In this document: one piece after another, positions 45,837 through 56,945 of the stretch
How the letters are laid out: the number at the start of each line of letters is the position of its first letter
How positions within the stretch are numbered: the first letter of the stretch is position 1
DNA from: Avena insularis
Lineage: Eukaryota > Streptophyta > Magnoliopsida > Poales > Poaceae
Length of the DNA: 64,000 bases
Direction of reading: 5' to 3'
Assembly (NCBI GenBank): GCA_023614405.1
Contig: JAJUPC010000039.1
Span: 124,001-188,000, forward strand
The notes under the pieces: model-generated
What the model was told of the DNA's origin: nothing
Seen by the model: only the letters and a program-made list of their open reading frames with translations
The model's database searches: none
Position numbers and translations under genes: made by a program

Positions 45837-47261
45837 TGATGACCCACAAGTATAGGGGGTGTATCGCAGTATTTTCGAGGAAAGTGAAACCCAATTTATT
45901 GATTCGACACAAAGGAGCCAAAGAATATTTATAAGCCTTAACAACTGAGTTGTCAATTCAGCACACTGAAACAATCTTGCTCACAGCAGTTTGTCGGTAG
46001 CAATAGTTTTGTAGTAAGAATAGTAAAGTAGCAGCAGTAGTAAAGCAAAGACAGTAGTAACAAAAGCAGTAAACAGTGGGATTCGAGTGTGGTAGGCATA
46101 GGGATGGATGGACGGGCGTTGCATGGACAAGACAATTCACATAGCCATCAGAACATAGGGAAATTGCAGATAAATAAGATAAAGCATCCAAGTACTATAC
46201 AATCCTAGGCATGTGTTCCATATATAGTCATACGTGCCCGCAATGAGAACTTGCACAACATCTTTTGCCATGCCAGCCCGTTTGCAGCGGGGCCTCTAGG
46301 GAACTACTGGCAATTAAGGTGCTCCTTTTAATAGAGCACCGGAGCAAAGCATTAACACTCCATGAACACATGTGATCCTCACATCAAAGCCTTTCCCTTC
46401 CGGTTATCCCGATTTCTGTCACTTCGGGGCCATAGGTTCCGGACAACAACGTGTGTATACAACTTGTAGATAAGACCAAGAACAATACTATCATAATGAA
46501 TTAATAACATGTTCAGATCTGAAATCATGGCACTCGGGCCCTAGTGACAAGAATTAAGCACAACAAGTTGCAACAAAGTCATAAAGCACTAATAAAAGAT
46601 ACTAGGCACCATGCCCTAACAATCTGATGCCATTACATGAACGATCTCATCCAATCCCTACCATCCCCATAGCCTACAGCGGGGGATTACTCACTCACAG
46701 ATGGGGGAAACATCGATGGTCATTGGAGAAGCGATGGTGATGATGATGGCGATGATCTCCTCCAATTCCCCCGTCACGGCAGGGTGCCAGAACGGAGTTT
46801 CAGGTGCTGTTTCGTGGAATCTGGTGGTGGTGGCGGAGCGGAACTCCTTCTGGAAAAACGTCAAACCCCTCGAAGTTGTTAGGTCAGAAGGCTTCTTATA
46901 GGTGAAGAGGGAGACCGAGGGGGTGCCTGGGGCCACCACACCATGCCCTGGCGTGGCCAGGCCCAGCCAGCACTGGGAGGTGTGGCCAGCCTCAGCCCTC
47001 CTCCGTCTCGTATTCTAGCTCCTGGAGTCTTCTGGAAAAATAGGCACTTTGGCTTTTGTCCCATCCAATTCCGAGAATATTCATTTTCTGACTTTCCTGG
47101 AACCAAAAACAGAAATGACAGTAGCTGGCACTGTGGCTCTTGTTAATAGGTTAGTCCAAGAAATCATATGAAAAGTACTCCAAAGTGTGGACAAAACACA
47201 AGAAAGTGGATAAAACCAAGCATGGAGCATCAAAAATTATAGATACATTTGCAATGTATCA
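45837..47261 (-). repeat. 5' LTR of the gag/ORF2 gypsy element
   Basis: A 1425-bp LTR, partner of 23815-25200. It starts TGATGACCCACAAG and ends GCAATGTATCA. No coding content. Confidence 0.93.
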
Positions 47262-47266
47262 CCGCT
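47262..47266. repeat. Target site duplication CCGCT, right
   Basis: It differs by one base from CAGCT at 23810-23814. Confidence 0.75.
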
Positions 47267-48052
47267 CCAGGCGCCGTGGCACATGGCGCTCCGCCACCAC
47301 CACCTGGGCCACCCCCGAATACAGCCGCGCCGGACCAGCACCACAGAGGCGAACCCTACCCAAGGGCCATGGGTACCATGATGATCCAAAAAGGACGCCC
47401 CTCCAATCGGGTGCAGAAGGCCATCACTCGCCAAGTCAACTTGGCCACACACTCGCCACCATCTACCACTGAGTACCTCAGTAGAAGCGAGTCATGCATC
47501 ACCTTCGACAAACGCGACCACCCGTCTCAAGTACCTCGTCCAGGCCATTGTCCGCTCGTACTCGAGGCGCAAACCGGAGGCTTTGACATGAGCCGCGTCT
47601 TCATGGATGGCGGAAGCGGCATCAACCTTATATTCGCGAGTACCTTGCGAGCAATGAGGATCCCTCTAACTTGCCTGGAGGCCTCGGACACAACAATCCA
47701 CGGCATCGTCCCAGGAAAAGGCATATATCCCCTAGGCAAAATCAACCTCGACGTCATCTTCGGCACGCCGAAGAACTTTCGGCGTGAGCACATTGACTTT
47801 GAGGTCGTCGACTAGCCCTCACAATACCACTGCATCCTCGGACGTGTCGCATTCGCTAGGTTCATGGCAGTACCACACTACGCCTACCTGCAGATGAAAA
47901 TGCCAGGTTCCAATGGCATCATCACGATCAACGGAAGCTTTAAGAGATCCGACAGTTGCGACCAGGAATTCAACAGAATTTCCCAGTCCTTTGGCATGCA
48001 GGAAGAACTCGCAAGGCTGAAAGAGTCGACAGACAATAGTCTGCCCCCCTGA
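47267..48052 (+). pseudogene. pol: Tat-type gag end and protease
   Basis: After the nested element the Tat reading resumes with a Pro-rich stretch (HGAPPPPPGPPPNTAAP). A retropepsin segment follows: SRVFMDGGSGINLIFASTL, where the active site DGGS matches the D-G-S pattern usual in Tat elements. Then come ILGRVAFARFMAVPHYAYLQ and MKMPGSNGIITINGS. One stop near 47813 interrupts the frame, but the wording continues in the same order. The protease would cut Gag-Pol. Confidence 0.85.
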
Positions 48053-49390
48053 GCCGGCTAAGCTCGCCTGATCTATCCTTCGACTCATCGGTGGACACAA
48101 AGAAACTGCAGGTCCACCCATCGGATCCTGCCAAGATGGCCCTCATCGCCAACAACTTAAGTCCCGCATAGGAACCCGCACTCGTCGAATTCCTCCGTGA
48201 GCACTGGGAAATTTTCGCCTGGTGTCCTGCGGACATGCCAGGAGTTCTCAGGGAATTCACCGACACGCACTCAACATCAACCCCGACGCAAGGCCAGTCA
48301 AGCAAACAATTCGGCGATTGTATGAGCCACGAGCGCAGGCAGTTGGAATGGAGATCAACAGACTCCTTGACGCCAAGTTCATACGCGAGATCAAGGAAAG
48401 CACTCGGCTCGCCAACACGGTGCTGGTACCAAAAAAGGACACGGATATCCTGCGGATGTGCGTGGACTTCACCTCTCTGAATAAGCATTGCCCAAAGGAT
48501 CACTTCCTGCACGCGCATCGACGGATCATCGACTCCACCGCGGGATGCGAGCGACTCTGCTTCCTCGACGCCTACTTAGGCTATAATCAGATTAGAATGA
48601 AGGAGGAAGATCAAGAGAAAACAATGTTTACAACGCCCTTTGGTGTGTTCTGCTACAACACAATGCCCTTCGGGCTAAAGAACGCGGGAGCCACCTATCA
48701 GCGGTGCATGCAGGCTTGCCTCAAGGAACAACTGCGTCGCAACATTCAAGTCTATGTCGACAACATAGTAATCAAGACCAAGGAAGAAGCCTCCCTAACG
48801 ATTTGCGTGAAACCTTCGCCAACCTCTACCGCTACTGGATCAAGCTCAATCCGGACAAATGCGCCTTTGGCGTGCCATCTGGGCAACTACTCGGGTACCT
48901 CATCTCCACGAGGGGAATCGAGGCAAACCCGATGAAAATAAAAGCCATACTGGCCATGGAGAAGCCGAAAAACATAAGGGGCGTTCAGTAGCTGGCTGGG
49001 CGAATCGCGGCCCTCAGTCGGTTCAACAACCGGATGGGTGAAAAGGCGCTGCCCTTCTACCAACTCCTCTGCAAAGCTGAAAAGTTCGAGTGGACCAACG
49101 AAGCGCAAGAAGCATTTGAAGACCTCAAGTGCCTTCTATCCACCTTGCCAGTACTAGTGGCCCCATAGGAAAGGGAACCACTGTTGCTATATATCTCCGC
49201 CACCAACCAAGTGGTCAGCACAGTGCTCGTCGTTGAGCGAGCCAAGGAAAACAAGGTCCACGGGGTACAACGCCCAGTATACTGCCTCAGCGAGGTCCTC
49301 ACGCCAACAAAACAGCGGTACCCGCACTACCAGAAGCTGGCGTACGGTGTCTTCATGACCGCCCGGCGACTGCGCCATTACTTCTAGGAA
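48053..49390 (+). pseudogene. pol: Tat-type reverse transcriptase and first RNase H
   Basis: The reverse transcriptase is seen in 48222-48935: ARPVKQTIRRLYEPRAQAVG, CVDFTSLNKHCPKDHFLHAH, FLDAYLGYNQIRM, FCYNTMPFGLKNAGATYQRC, and the active-site line VYVDNIVIKTK. The second catalytic Asp of YVDD is Asn here, which should abolish polymerase activity. A frameshift near 48800 leads to WIKLNPDKCAFGVPSGQLLG. The first RNase H continues to about 49390 with LYISATNQVVSTVLVVER, RPVYCLSEVLTPTKQRYPHY and KLAYGVFMTARRLRHYF. Several stops are present. Confidence 0.92.
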
Positions 49391-49399
49391 CACCCAATC

Positions 49400-49975
49400 G
49401 TGGTGGTCAATGACGCCCCATTGGGGCATATCCTCAATAACCATGACGACACGGGACGAGTCGCGCTTTGGGGAATAGAATTGTCTCCACGAGACATCAC
49501 ATACGAAAAGTGCAATGCAATCAAGTCGCAAGTTCTCCCTGACTTCCTCATGCAATGGATGGAGAACCAGCTCCCGGACAAACCAGATATGTCCTACCTC
49601 TGGACAATGCACTTCGATGGGTCCAAGCGGAAGGACGGAGCAGGCGTAGGTGTCATACTGACAACACCTCAAGGGGACAAGTTGAAGTATATCCTGTGAA
49701 TGCAGTTCACAGCCTCCAACAACGAAGCTGAATACGAGGCCCTGTTGCACGGGATGAGGATGGCAAAAGCCTGCGGCGCCAAGAGGCTCATCATATATGG
49801 TGACTCAAAGTTGGTCGTAAACCAAACAATGTATGAGTGCGACGCACTGAATGACAACATGATCGCGTACCGCGACCTCTATGACACACTCGCAGGAGAC
49901 TTCGACGGTTGCGAGCTGCGGCACGTAGGTCGCGAAAGCAACAAAGAGGCGGACGCACTCACCAACATAGGCTCT
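49400..49975 (+). pseudogene. pol: Second RNase H (archaeal-like type) of the Tat element
   Basis: A separate RNase H fold follows the first. MHFDGSKRKDGAGVGVIL carries the first Asp, NNEAEYEALLHGMRMAKA the Glu, IYGDSKLVVNQ the next Asp and ESNKEADALTN the last Asp. The four catalytic residues are all present, split by one stop at about 49697. A second RNase H of this type is a hallmark of the Tat lineage. It is thought to help remove RNA during plus-strand synthesis. Confidence 0.9.
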
Positions 49976-50162
49976 ACCTATGCCCCCATACCACCCGGGG
50001 TATTTCTCGAGCGCATCTGCGAACGCTCCATCAAGCCAAAGGCCACAGAGAAGAAAACAAGTGCAGCAACAGACTCGGGGGCTACACCGCCCAATGAGTC
50101 AATGACACTCGATGACTTGGAGCTGGACACAGGACTCGAGGGACCAATGAGCGTCATGATGA

Positions 50163-51381
50163 TTGAGCAATCCTGGACGCAACCGTACATCACGTACCTC
50201 CTCAGCAAAATGCTACCGGACGATCCGACTGATGCACGGCACATCATGCGGCGATCCAAGGCATTCGCTGTTATCAACAGCGAACTATACAAACGCAGCA
50301 TCACAGGAGTACTCCAACGATGCGTCTCCACGGCCGATGGAAGAGATGTTCTCCTCGATATCCATGAGGGGACCTGCGGGCACCACGCCGGCAGTCGCGC
50401 CCTCATCGCCAAAGCTCTACGAGCTGGATTCTATTGGCCTATGGCCATGCACGATTCCAAGGACATCGTCCAGAAATGCAATGCTTGCCAACGATTCGTG
50501 GACAAGCCGCATGCACCGGGCGTAGAGCTCTGGCCAATTCCATTGGCCTGGCCCTTCACGCAATGGGGACTCACATGGTTGGCAAACTCCCAAGGTCCTC
50601 ACGAGGAGGCTACGTCTACCTCTTGGTCGCAGTCGACAAACTCACCAAGTGGATTGAGGCCATGCCAATGACCAACCAATCAGGACACAGCGCAGTTAAG
50701 TTCTTCGAATCCATCATCTACCGCTTCGGAGTACCGCAGCATCATCACAGCCAATGGGACGAACTTCACATCCAAGGAGTTCCAAGAATTCGGCGAGAAT
50801 CTGGGGATCAACATCATCTACGCCTCTTTAGCACATCCACAGACCAACGGTCTGGTGGAAAAAGCAAACGGGCTCGTCTGCGGCGGCATCAAGAAGCGAC
50901 TCCTCCGGCCACTTGAACAAGCCGCGGGTTGCTGGCCAAACGAACTGCAATCCGTACTCTAGAGCCTCGATAACTCCAAAGCGGTGCAGGCTACCGCCAT
51001 TCTTTATGGTGCAGCGAGGGAGTGCTACCACGAGGTACAAGATACAAGGCATCGCGCGTGGTCGCTTACAGCGAACAAGAGTCATCCCTTGCACTCAGAG
51101 ACTCCGTTGACCTCCTTGACAAGGCAAGAGAAATCATCGCGGAAAGATCAACGATCTACCAGCAGAACCTGCGCAACTACCATAGTAGGAGGCTACACCC
51201 CAGATCCTTCATCGAAGGTGACCTGGTCCTGCGACTGAAGCAGCAAGGACATCTCGAGCTCGAGTCCCCCTGGGAAGGACCATACGTGATTACAGAAGTA
51301 ATCCCAGGTGGCGCCTATTGCCTTCAAGATTTAGAGACAGGAGTCGCATACTCCAACCCTTGGAACATCGCACAACTATGA
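50163..51381 (+). pseudogene. pol: Tat-type integrase
   Basis: The zinc-binding region is HEGTCGHHAGSRALIAKALR ... CNACQRF (50370-50500), giving H, H, C, C. The catalytic core follows after a frameshift with GKLPRSSRGGYVYLLVAVDK and LTKWIEAMPM. The conserved second Asp and Glu segments lie at about 50750-50900 in degraded form. The C-terminal part (51022-51381) has RNYHSRRLHPRSFIEGDLVL and WEGPYVITEVIPGGAYCLQD, a GPY/F-type DNA-binding tail, and ends at 51381. Several stops and shifts are present, so no activity is expected. Confidence 0.88.
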
Positions 51382-51834
51382 CGCTTCTACCCTTAGTTGC
51401 TTTTACTTTTAGATCACAAATAAGGCACTCAGCCAAGGCTACTTAGCCACACATTGTACTTCATAGTGTCCTTCGAATAAATAAAGCTAAGTGCCCCAAA
51501 ACTCTGTGTTCTCCTTTATTTTTTCCAATTTATCTACTCGGAGGCTGCGCCACCCTATATACATCTGTTCTACGAACCAAAACACGATATCCTGAGTAGC
51601 TGGCACATCAATTGAAACCCTTGACACAACATCAACCCAGCTGCAACGCACCTGATAGGTTGGCAAGGGAATGAGATAAGAGCATGGCCAGGCTAACGAA
51701 AAGGACTCACATAGTGCAACGCACTTCATGATCGCAAAGCTCTTTATACATATTCGACAATAAATTATATACAACATTTATACGAACTTTACAACATGGG
51801 GTACACTTATGTGCAGGATAAAAAACTAAGCTAC
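51382..51834 (+). other. Region just after Tat pol, with polyadenylation-like signals
   Basis: It contains AATAAATAAA at about 51476-51485 on the plus strand. It lies between the integrase stop and the end of the antisense gene. No gene is seen. Confidence 0.5.
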
Positions 51835-54800
51835 TACTGCAGCAAGAGAACGTTGGTTTGTTCCTCAAAGAAGTCGATGATCCCTTCTGCTAGGCGATCC
51901 ACAGTGTACCGGTGCGGCACCATATTCCGTGCGTAACCTGCTGGTGGCGTAGGCGGCCCAGCCGCAATTGCCGCACCAACTACGTTAGGCCTATGCAGTC
52001 ACACCAGCAATAGAGCGGCCTTGGCACCAGCCACTAACTGTTGCCTCACGCACTCGCGAACTGCGCTCAGGTCTTGAAACTTGGCAAGGAGGGCCAGCAA
52101 GCTCGATGGAGTAACATCCAGCAGAAACACCGTCCGATAAATGTTCTTCAAGCATGACTGCGACTTCTTTAGGAAGTGCAGCACTCGCGACGCACGATCC
52201 TGGAGGGTCGCCAGCGTAATCGAACGATCATGATCTACCTAGAAGTATCCACTCTCTTGAATTTGCTCCTGGGTGAGATCATGCATACGAATGGCAATTC
52301 TATCCTTCTCATCCTGCGGATGACGCGTGCTGACAACTACACGAAGCAGCAACAGCAGCATAAGTACAGTGCACCATCGCTAGTGACTACAAGGAAAATA
52401 TAAGAGTAAGCAAACTAACACTTGAATTGGTCACCCAGCTGTGTCACCTCACCAAGCAGATACTGCTCTCGGGCGGAGGCTTTCTCCGCCTTCGACTTCC
52501 ATACATCTGTGTTACCGCGGAGCACGGGCAACTCACGCTCCAGCTGCTTCACGCGGTCACGCAGTCGCGAAAGCAGCGACAACTCATCTAACCTGGAGCG
52601 CGGCCGTGCCAAAGTATCATCAAGAGGCGGCGAGTCCTGAGTTTCCCTCAAAGGATCACTTGATGTACCCTACCACAAGCCAAGATAGAAACAAATAAGA
52701 CGACCAAATCAACACAAAGACAAAAGATTCAAGTGCATTCAAGACCAGCAAAAGTATCAGCAGATACACTCGCCAGCATGCATGTTCTTAACAAAGGACC
52801 TAAACTAGTTAACTATTACACAGTCACTAAGGAGCGATTGGCTTCTTCGACTTTGACGGCTTCGGGGGCTTCATCGAGTCTGTGGCAGTGTCAGATGCCA
52901 CTGACTTTCCGCCAGCCCCTGATGCCGCAGCCTTTGCCGCCTTCTTGGCGCGTTGCAGCTCCTCAGAATACTTCGCAACCGTGTTTATCAACTGCGGCCT
53001 ATATTTACCACAGGCAGTCGTGAAAGGAGAAAATACTACCTGCTGGCCATCCGCGCTAACAGGCATCGCCTTCGACACCGTGGAGGATCAATCTCGACTC
53101 CGTGGGCCTGCACCATGGCAAGTGACATGGACGCGCCAGCCGCGCGGAGTGAGTTCTTGAAGCTAGAAGGAACACCCCCAGCGAGTGACTCCACCAGCTC
53201 GTCCACGTTCTCGATTAGCTCAGCCTTGGGCATTAGCTCCTCCCAGAAACGACTGAGAACGCCCTTGGCCTTGGAGAGCATACACTAAACGGCGGCGCTG
53301 CGGTCTTCGACTGCCGACAGTGCACCCGCCAGAGCATCATAGCGACGAAGGGCCTATGGGTCGAAGCTCAAATCGCCAGCATCTGTACATAAATCCACAC
53401 ATGGACAAAGCATCAGTGCCACCGGCAAAAATTCGAGCAGAGAAGGATAACGATATCCAAAGCAAAGTACCTGAGAGGACCTTGGCGATCGAGAAAGCTG
53501 TTCTTCGAACAACTTCTCCCTGGCTGCGAAGGAGGCACGCAGATCCTCTTCGCGCCTTTACGCCTCGTCACACGTCGTGATTGCCTCATCGCGACCCTTC
53601 ATAGCCGCGGCGAGGGTTTTCTCCATGGTGGCAGCGTTGCGCAGGAGGGTGTTATGTTCAGCAACAAAACGGAAGGGATTGACTATCAGTCGACCATATA
53701 AAAAGGAGAAGAAGAGGACGTGAAAAACACTTAATTTTGACCACGCGATGACGCGTCTCCAGTATTGCATGCTGGCGGCCCATCGCAAGCACTTGCTCCG
53801 CCAAGTGAGCGGCTTCCTTCACAAGGAGCTATCGCGCAACGAGGGATCGGCAGAAGCAATAGATAACATCGACTGCAACATTAAAAGAAGAAAATCTACA
53901 CTTACATGATCCTCCAATGACTTTGAAGTTGTCTGTTGTACCGTCATCCGGGCAACCATTCGATGCTCCCCTTCGTGCGGAGAACTGGAAGAATTGTGCC
54001 CAGAGTGGGCCGCCAGTGGAGGGGAAGGAGCGCGCTCGACCTCTTTCTTAGCCCTTGAGGTCACGACTCCTGATTCTTTCAAAAATTGGACATCACCAGA
54101 AGATGACGATGCCTCTTGACTACAAAGACAAAATCAACATCAAGAACAAGACAAAATCCAGAGACGAACCAAAAAGGGCAAATCCAGAGAAGAGCAAACA
54201 AACTAGAAAACTTACCAATCAAACTTGCCAGGCTCCCCCGACTCTGACGAGGACTTCTTGGGCAGTCACATCTTCTTGCGAGAGGATGGTGCCATGGCGC
54301 TCACAGGAATAGTATGGATCTGCGACTTTGCACCAACACCTGCATCTTCCGGAGTCGAAGGAGAAGACGCATCGGAATCCTCGTTGCACGAACGCTTGCG
54401 AGTATCCGGACTACCGGACTCGGGGGCTTCCTCCTCCACATCAGAGGGGACAGTCGACTCTGACTCGTCCTCTTCCAAGGCTTCACGAGGGATAATCCCC
54501 TCAGGTAGAGGGGGCATACAAGGTGACACCGCCCAATCCTGTGTACAGACAAACAAAATTAGCACAAAGATAAGAAACAACAAAGAAGCAATCGACAAAC
54601 TAAGCTACTACGTAGCACAACTATACCTTAGAGGAGGGTTAGCAGCATCAAACGGAGGAACAACTGGCTCACTGGGGAGCACATCTTTGACGGTGTACTT
54701 GGTGACCAGTCGAACCCTTTTGTCCACCTCACTCACGGACATGCCATCGGCAGACACGCGAGTGGGATCGCCGGCCATCCACTTAAACATGGGTGGACTC

Positions 54801-55632
54801 GCTGCAGGGCGACGCCGGCAGCGTACGTGCGAATGAGGGCGCAGCCTCCCTCCTCTTTGCCGAGGCGACTCTCGAGGTTGCAGACGTGCTCGTACAGCAC
54901 ATCCGTCTCCGCGGATTCGCCAGGCATGACTACATTTTTCCAGGAGCGCCTCCTCTTACACGGCGTCGCAGGATCGAACGGTGCGAGTCTGAAGTGCTCC
55001 TCGCCAACCTTCTCATTGCGGACGTAGAACCACTTGTCCCTCCACCCTTGGATGGACGCTATGAGCTTGATGTCGAAATAGGTGGCGGATGGGTCGACGT
55101 GAATTCCGCAACCACCTACATCATAGACTAAAGAGCTAGACGCAGATTGGTGCTTCAACTTGAAGAGGCGCTTGAAGAGGCCGAAGTGCGGCTCGATTCC
55201 AAGCCAGCACTCGCAGAGGGTGATGAAGCAAGAGATGTGGAGGATAGAGTTCAGGGTCAGCTGATGGAGCTGAAGCCCATAGAAATAAAGGAGGCCCCTA
55301 AAAAAGGGGTGAAGGGGCAAGGAGAGACCGTGAATGATGAATGCCAAAAACATCACTCGAAAACCAGCCGGAGGAGAAGGATATATCTCACCGTCGGGGA
55401 CGCGCGTGTTGGCGACTGCGTCAGACAGCACTTCGTCTTGGCAGAGAAGAGGAAGATCAGATGACTTGATGATGGAGGGACGCCACGCACCATTCGTGAC
55501 GCGGGTGCCCGGGCCCTTCTTCTTCCCAGCGGCGGCAGTGCTGGTGCCCGCAGCGGCGGAGCCGCCTTTCTTCTTTGCCGCAACAGTGGTAGCCGCGGAA
55601 TCAGCCGCAGTACCTCCCTTCTTCTTCCCCAT
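51835..55632 (-). CDS. Antisense multi-exon gene of the Tat element (putative gypsy-type 'transposase' family)
   Basis: Opposite to pol, a gene starts MGKKKGGTAADSAATTVAAK (55632) with repeated KKKG blocks, then the conserved stretch GFRVMFLAFIIHGLSLPLHP and ECWLGIEPHFGLFKRLFKLK. This matches the domain named Transposase_28/'putative gypsy type transposon' found antisense in grass Tat elements. Exon ends show good plant splice sites: AAG|GTATAG to TACACAG| (54626-54539), TTG|GTAAGT to TTTGTAG| (54215-54120) and CAT|GTAAGT to GATAG| (53905-53829). Later exons include a coiled-coil stretch LLSRLRDRVKQLERELPVLR (about 52560) and a tail IIDFFEEQTNVLLLQ ending near 51835. A stop in the 52240 exon and possibly others show decay. 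Function is unknown. The protein is named after transposons but has no visible catalytic motif. Confidence 0.8.
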
Positions 55633-55792
55633 TGTGCGGCGGCGATGCGACCAAAGGAAGTAGCTAGGAAACAAGCGGAGCTGGTCCAGCGTCGTGGAAG
55701 AAACGAGCGCAGAGAAAGCAGAGGAGTAGCGGCAATGGCGATGGAAGCAAAGGATGAATGCGAGCAGATGAGAAATTACCGTCGCAGCACCA

Positions 55793-55800
55793 CTATTTAA
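55793..55800 (-). promoter_or_regulatory. TATA-like box upstream of the antisense gene
   Basis: TTAAATAG on the minus strand lies about 160 bases upstream of the ATG at 55632. It is the best promoter candidate; position and form only. Confidence 0.35.
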
Positions 55801-56128
55801 CCCCTAGAAGATGCAATCCAACGGCTCAGAAAAACCCTACTGGACGCGTGGCAAACATCGTGCTAGACACGTGGAGGAGTGGAAACGCAAACCGTCCCTC
55901 CACTACTCCCATTATGCGCGGAAATCCAGGAGGCGCGGTTAAAATAAAGATTACGCACGCCTAGTCAAATCAAAGTCAGAGAGTGGGACCCACTTCTCGT
56001 CACGTCCCGTCAAACTCGCTCACACGGGCAACTGAGGTCATGAAATCATCAGCACTGATGTCATCAAAGGTACGCAGTAGAAGACTTCGACTACTTTAGT
56101 CCTTGCTCGAGTCTTTGACTCCACCAAG
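55801..56128. other. Spacer upstream of the antisense gene
   Basis: No gene, repeat or structure is recognised here. Confidence 0.4.
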
Positions 56129-56418
56129 CACTCGGGGGCTACTCCCATAGGGAGCGCTGGTCGCGCACCCTATGATTTTTCTCTTCTTTTTACAGGAACA
56201 TGGACAATCAAAGGCAAACCCAACCACTCGAAATATGGTTCGACTATGGATATGGGTTACTCCCATAGGGAGCGCCGGAAACAAATTCAACTAAAACAAG
56301 CAAACAAAAGATGACAGCAGTCGCAAAAGTTCTTTAGTCCCTGCCTGAGTCTTCGACTCAACCAGGCACTCGGGGGTTACTCCCATAGGGAGCGCTGGTC
56401 GCGCATCCTATGATTATT
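56129..56418 (+). repeat. Repeated polypurine-tract-like modules in the Tat 3' region
   Basis: A module of about 50 bases beginning CACTCGGGGGCTACTCCCAT is present at 56129-56178 and 56367-56418, with a shorter copy (TTACTCCCATAGGGAGCGCC) at 56257-56278. The leading CACTCGGGGGCTA equals the true polypurine tract at 56932-56945. Each module also holds the palindrome CTCCCATAGGGAG. The stretch between 56419 and 56931 has no recognisable feature beyond short chance ORFs. Confidence 0.88.
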
Positions 56419-56931
56419 TATACGAAAAACTATGTGTTGATAACATCCACACTCGAAGCTCATGGCGACAGCGCCTCATAATTTTTCCCTACAAAGAGAA
56501 TGCGTCTCCTGGGTCACCCGAATCGTCTCCCCGATGATAAAATTCAGATGCCGCTTACGCGTGAAGGTAAGACCTGAATAAGGCCTGCAACGCATTAGTC
56601 GCGACTACCAGAAATGTATCCGCGCCTACAGGTACGATGAACATGCCTTGACGGCGGTCGAAAGTGCTCACACCCATATAATCGGAATTACTCTTGTAAG
56701 ACCTCCGCTTGAGTCGAATTACACCAAGATTTTTCTAGATTCGAGTCCAGGGACTCGAGTTCGAGTAGATTGTGTTGTTTCACCCTAAGGTGGTTAACTG
56801 ATACCGATACATCGGATAAATCAGGCATGCACATCAACAATCCCTATGACACAAACAAAGCGCAAATAAAATATACTCATTCATGCACTCGAAAGACTTC
56901 AAAGTCCTCAAATAATCATGATTCCACTAGA

Positions 56932-56945
56932 CACTCGGGGGCTAT
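56932..56945 (+). other. Polypurine tract of the Tat-type element
   Basis: CACTCGGGGGCTAT directly precedes the 3' LTR start TGACATGG. Confidence 0.88.

Larger units (their letters stand above)
23815..47261 (-). mobile_element. Non-autonomous gypsy element with gag and a second ORF
   Basis: Minus-strand order: 5' LTR (45837-47261), perfect tRNA-Asp primer binding site (45808-45825), gag (45747-43674), a GC-rich leader-like stretch, a second ORF (43010-42325, continuing at 27775-27446 after a nested insertion), purine-rich and AT-rich non-coding DNA, polypurine tract at 25201 and 3' LTR (23815-25200). No reverse transcriptase or integrase is present outside the nested chromovirus. Its LTR outer end and 3' region resemble those of the element at 6165-13592, but its gag differs. 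Confidence 0.88.

Noticed and set aside
53060..53290. Plus-strand ORFs opposite the antisense gene
   Set aside because: The minus strand carries the splice-site-bounded coding pieces. The plus-strand readings are shadows.
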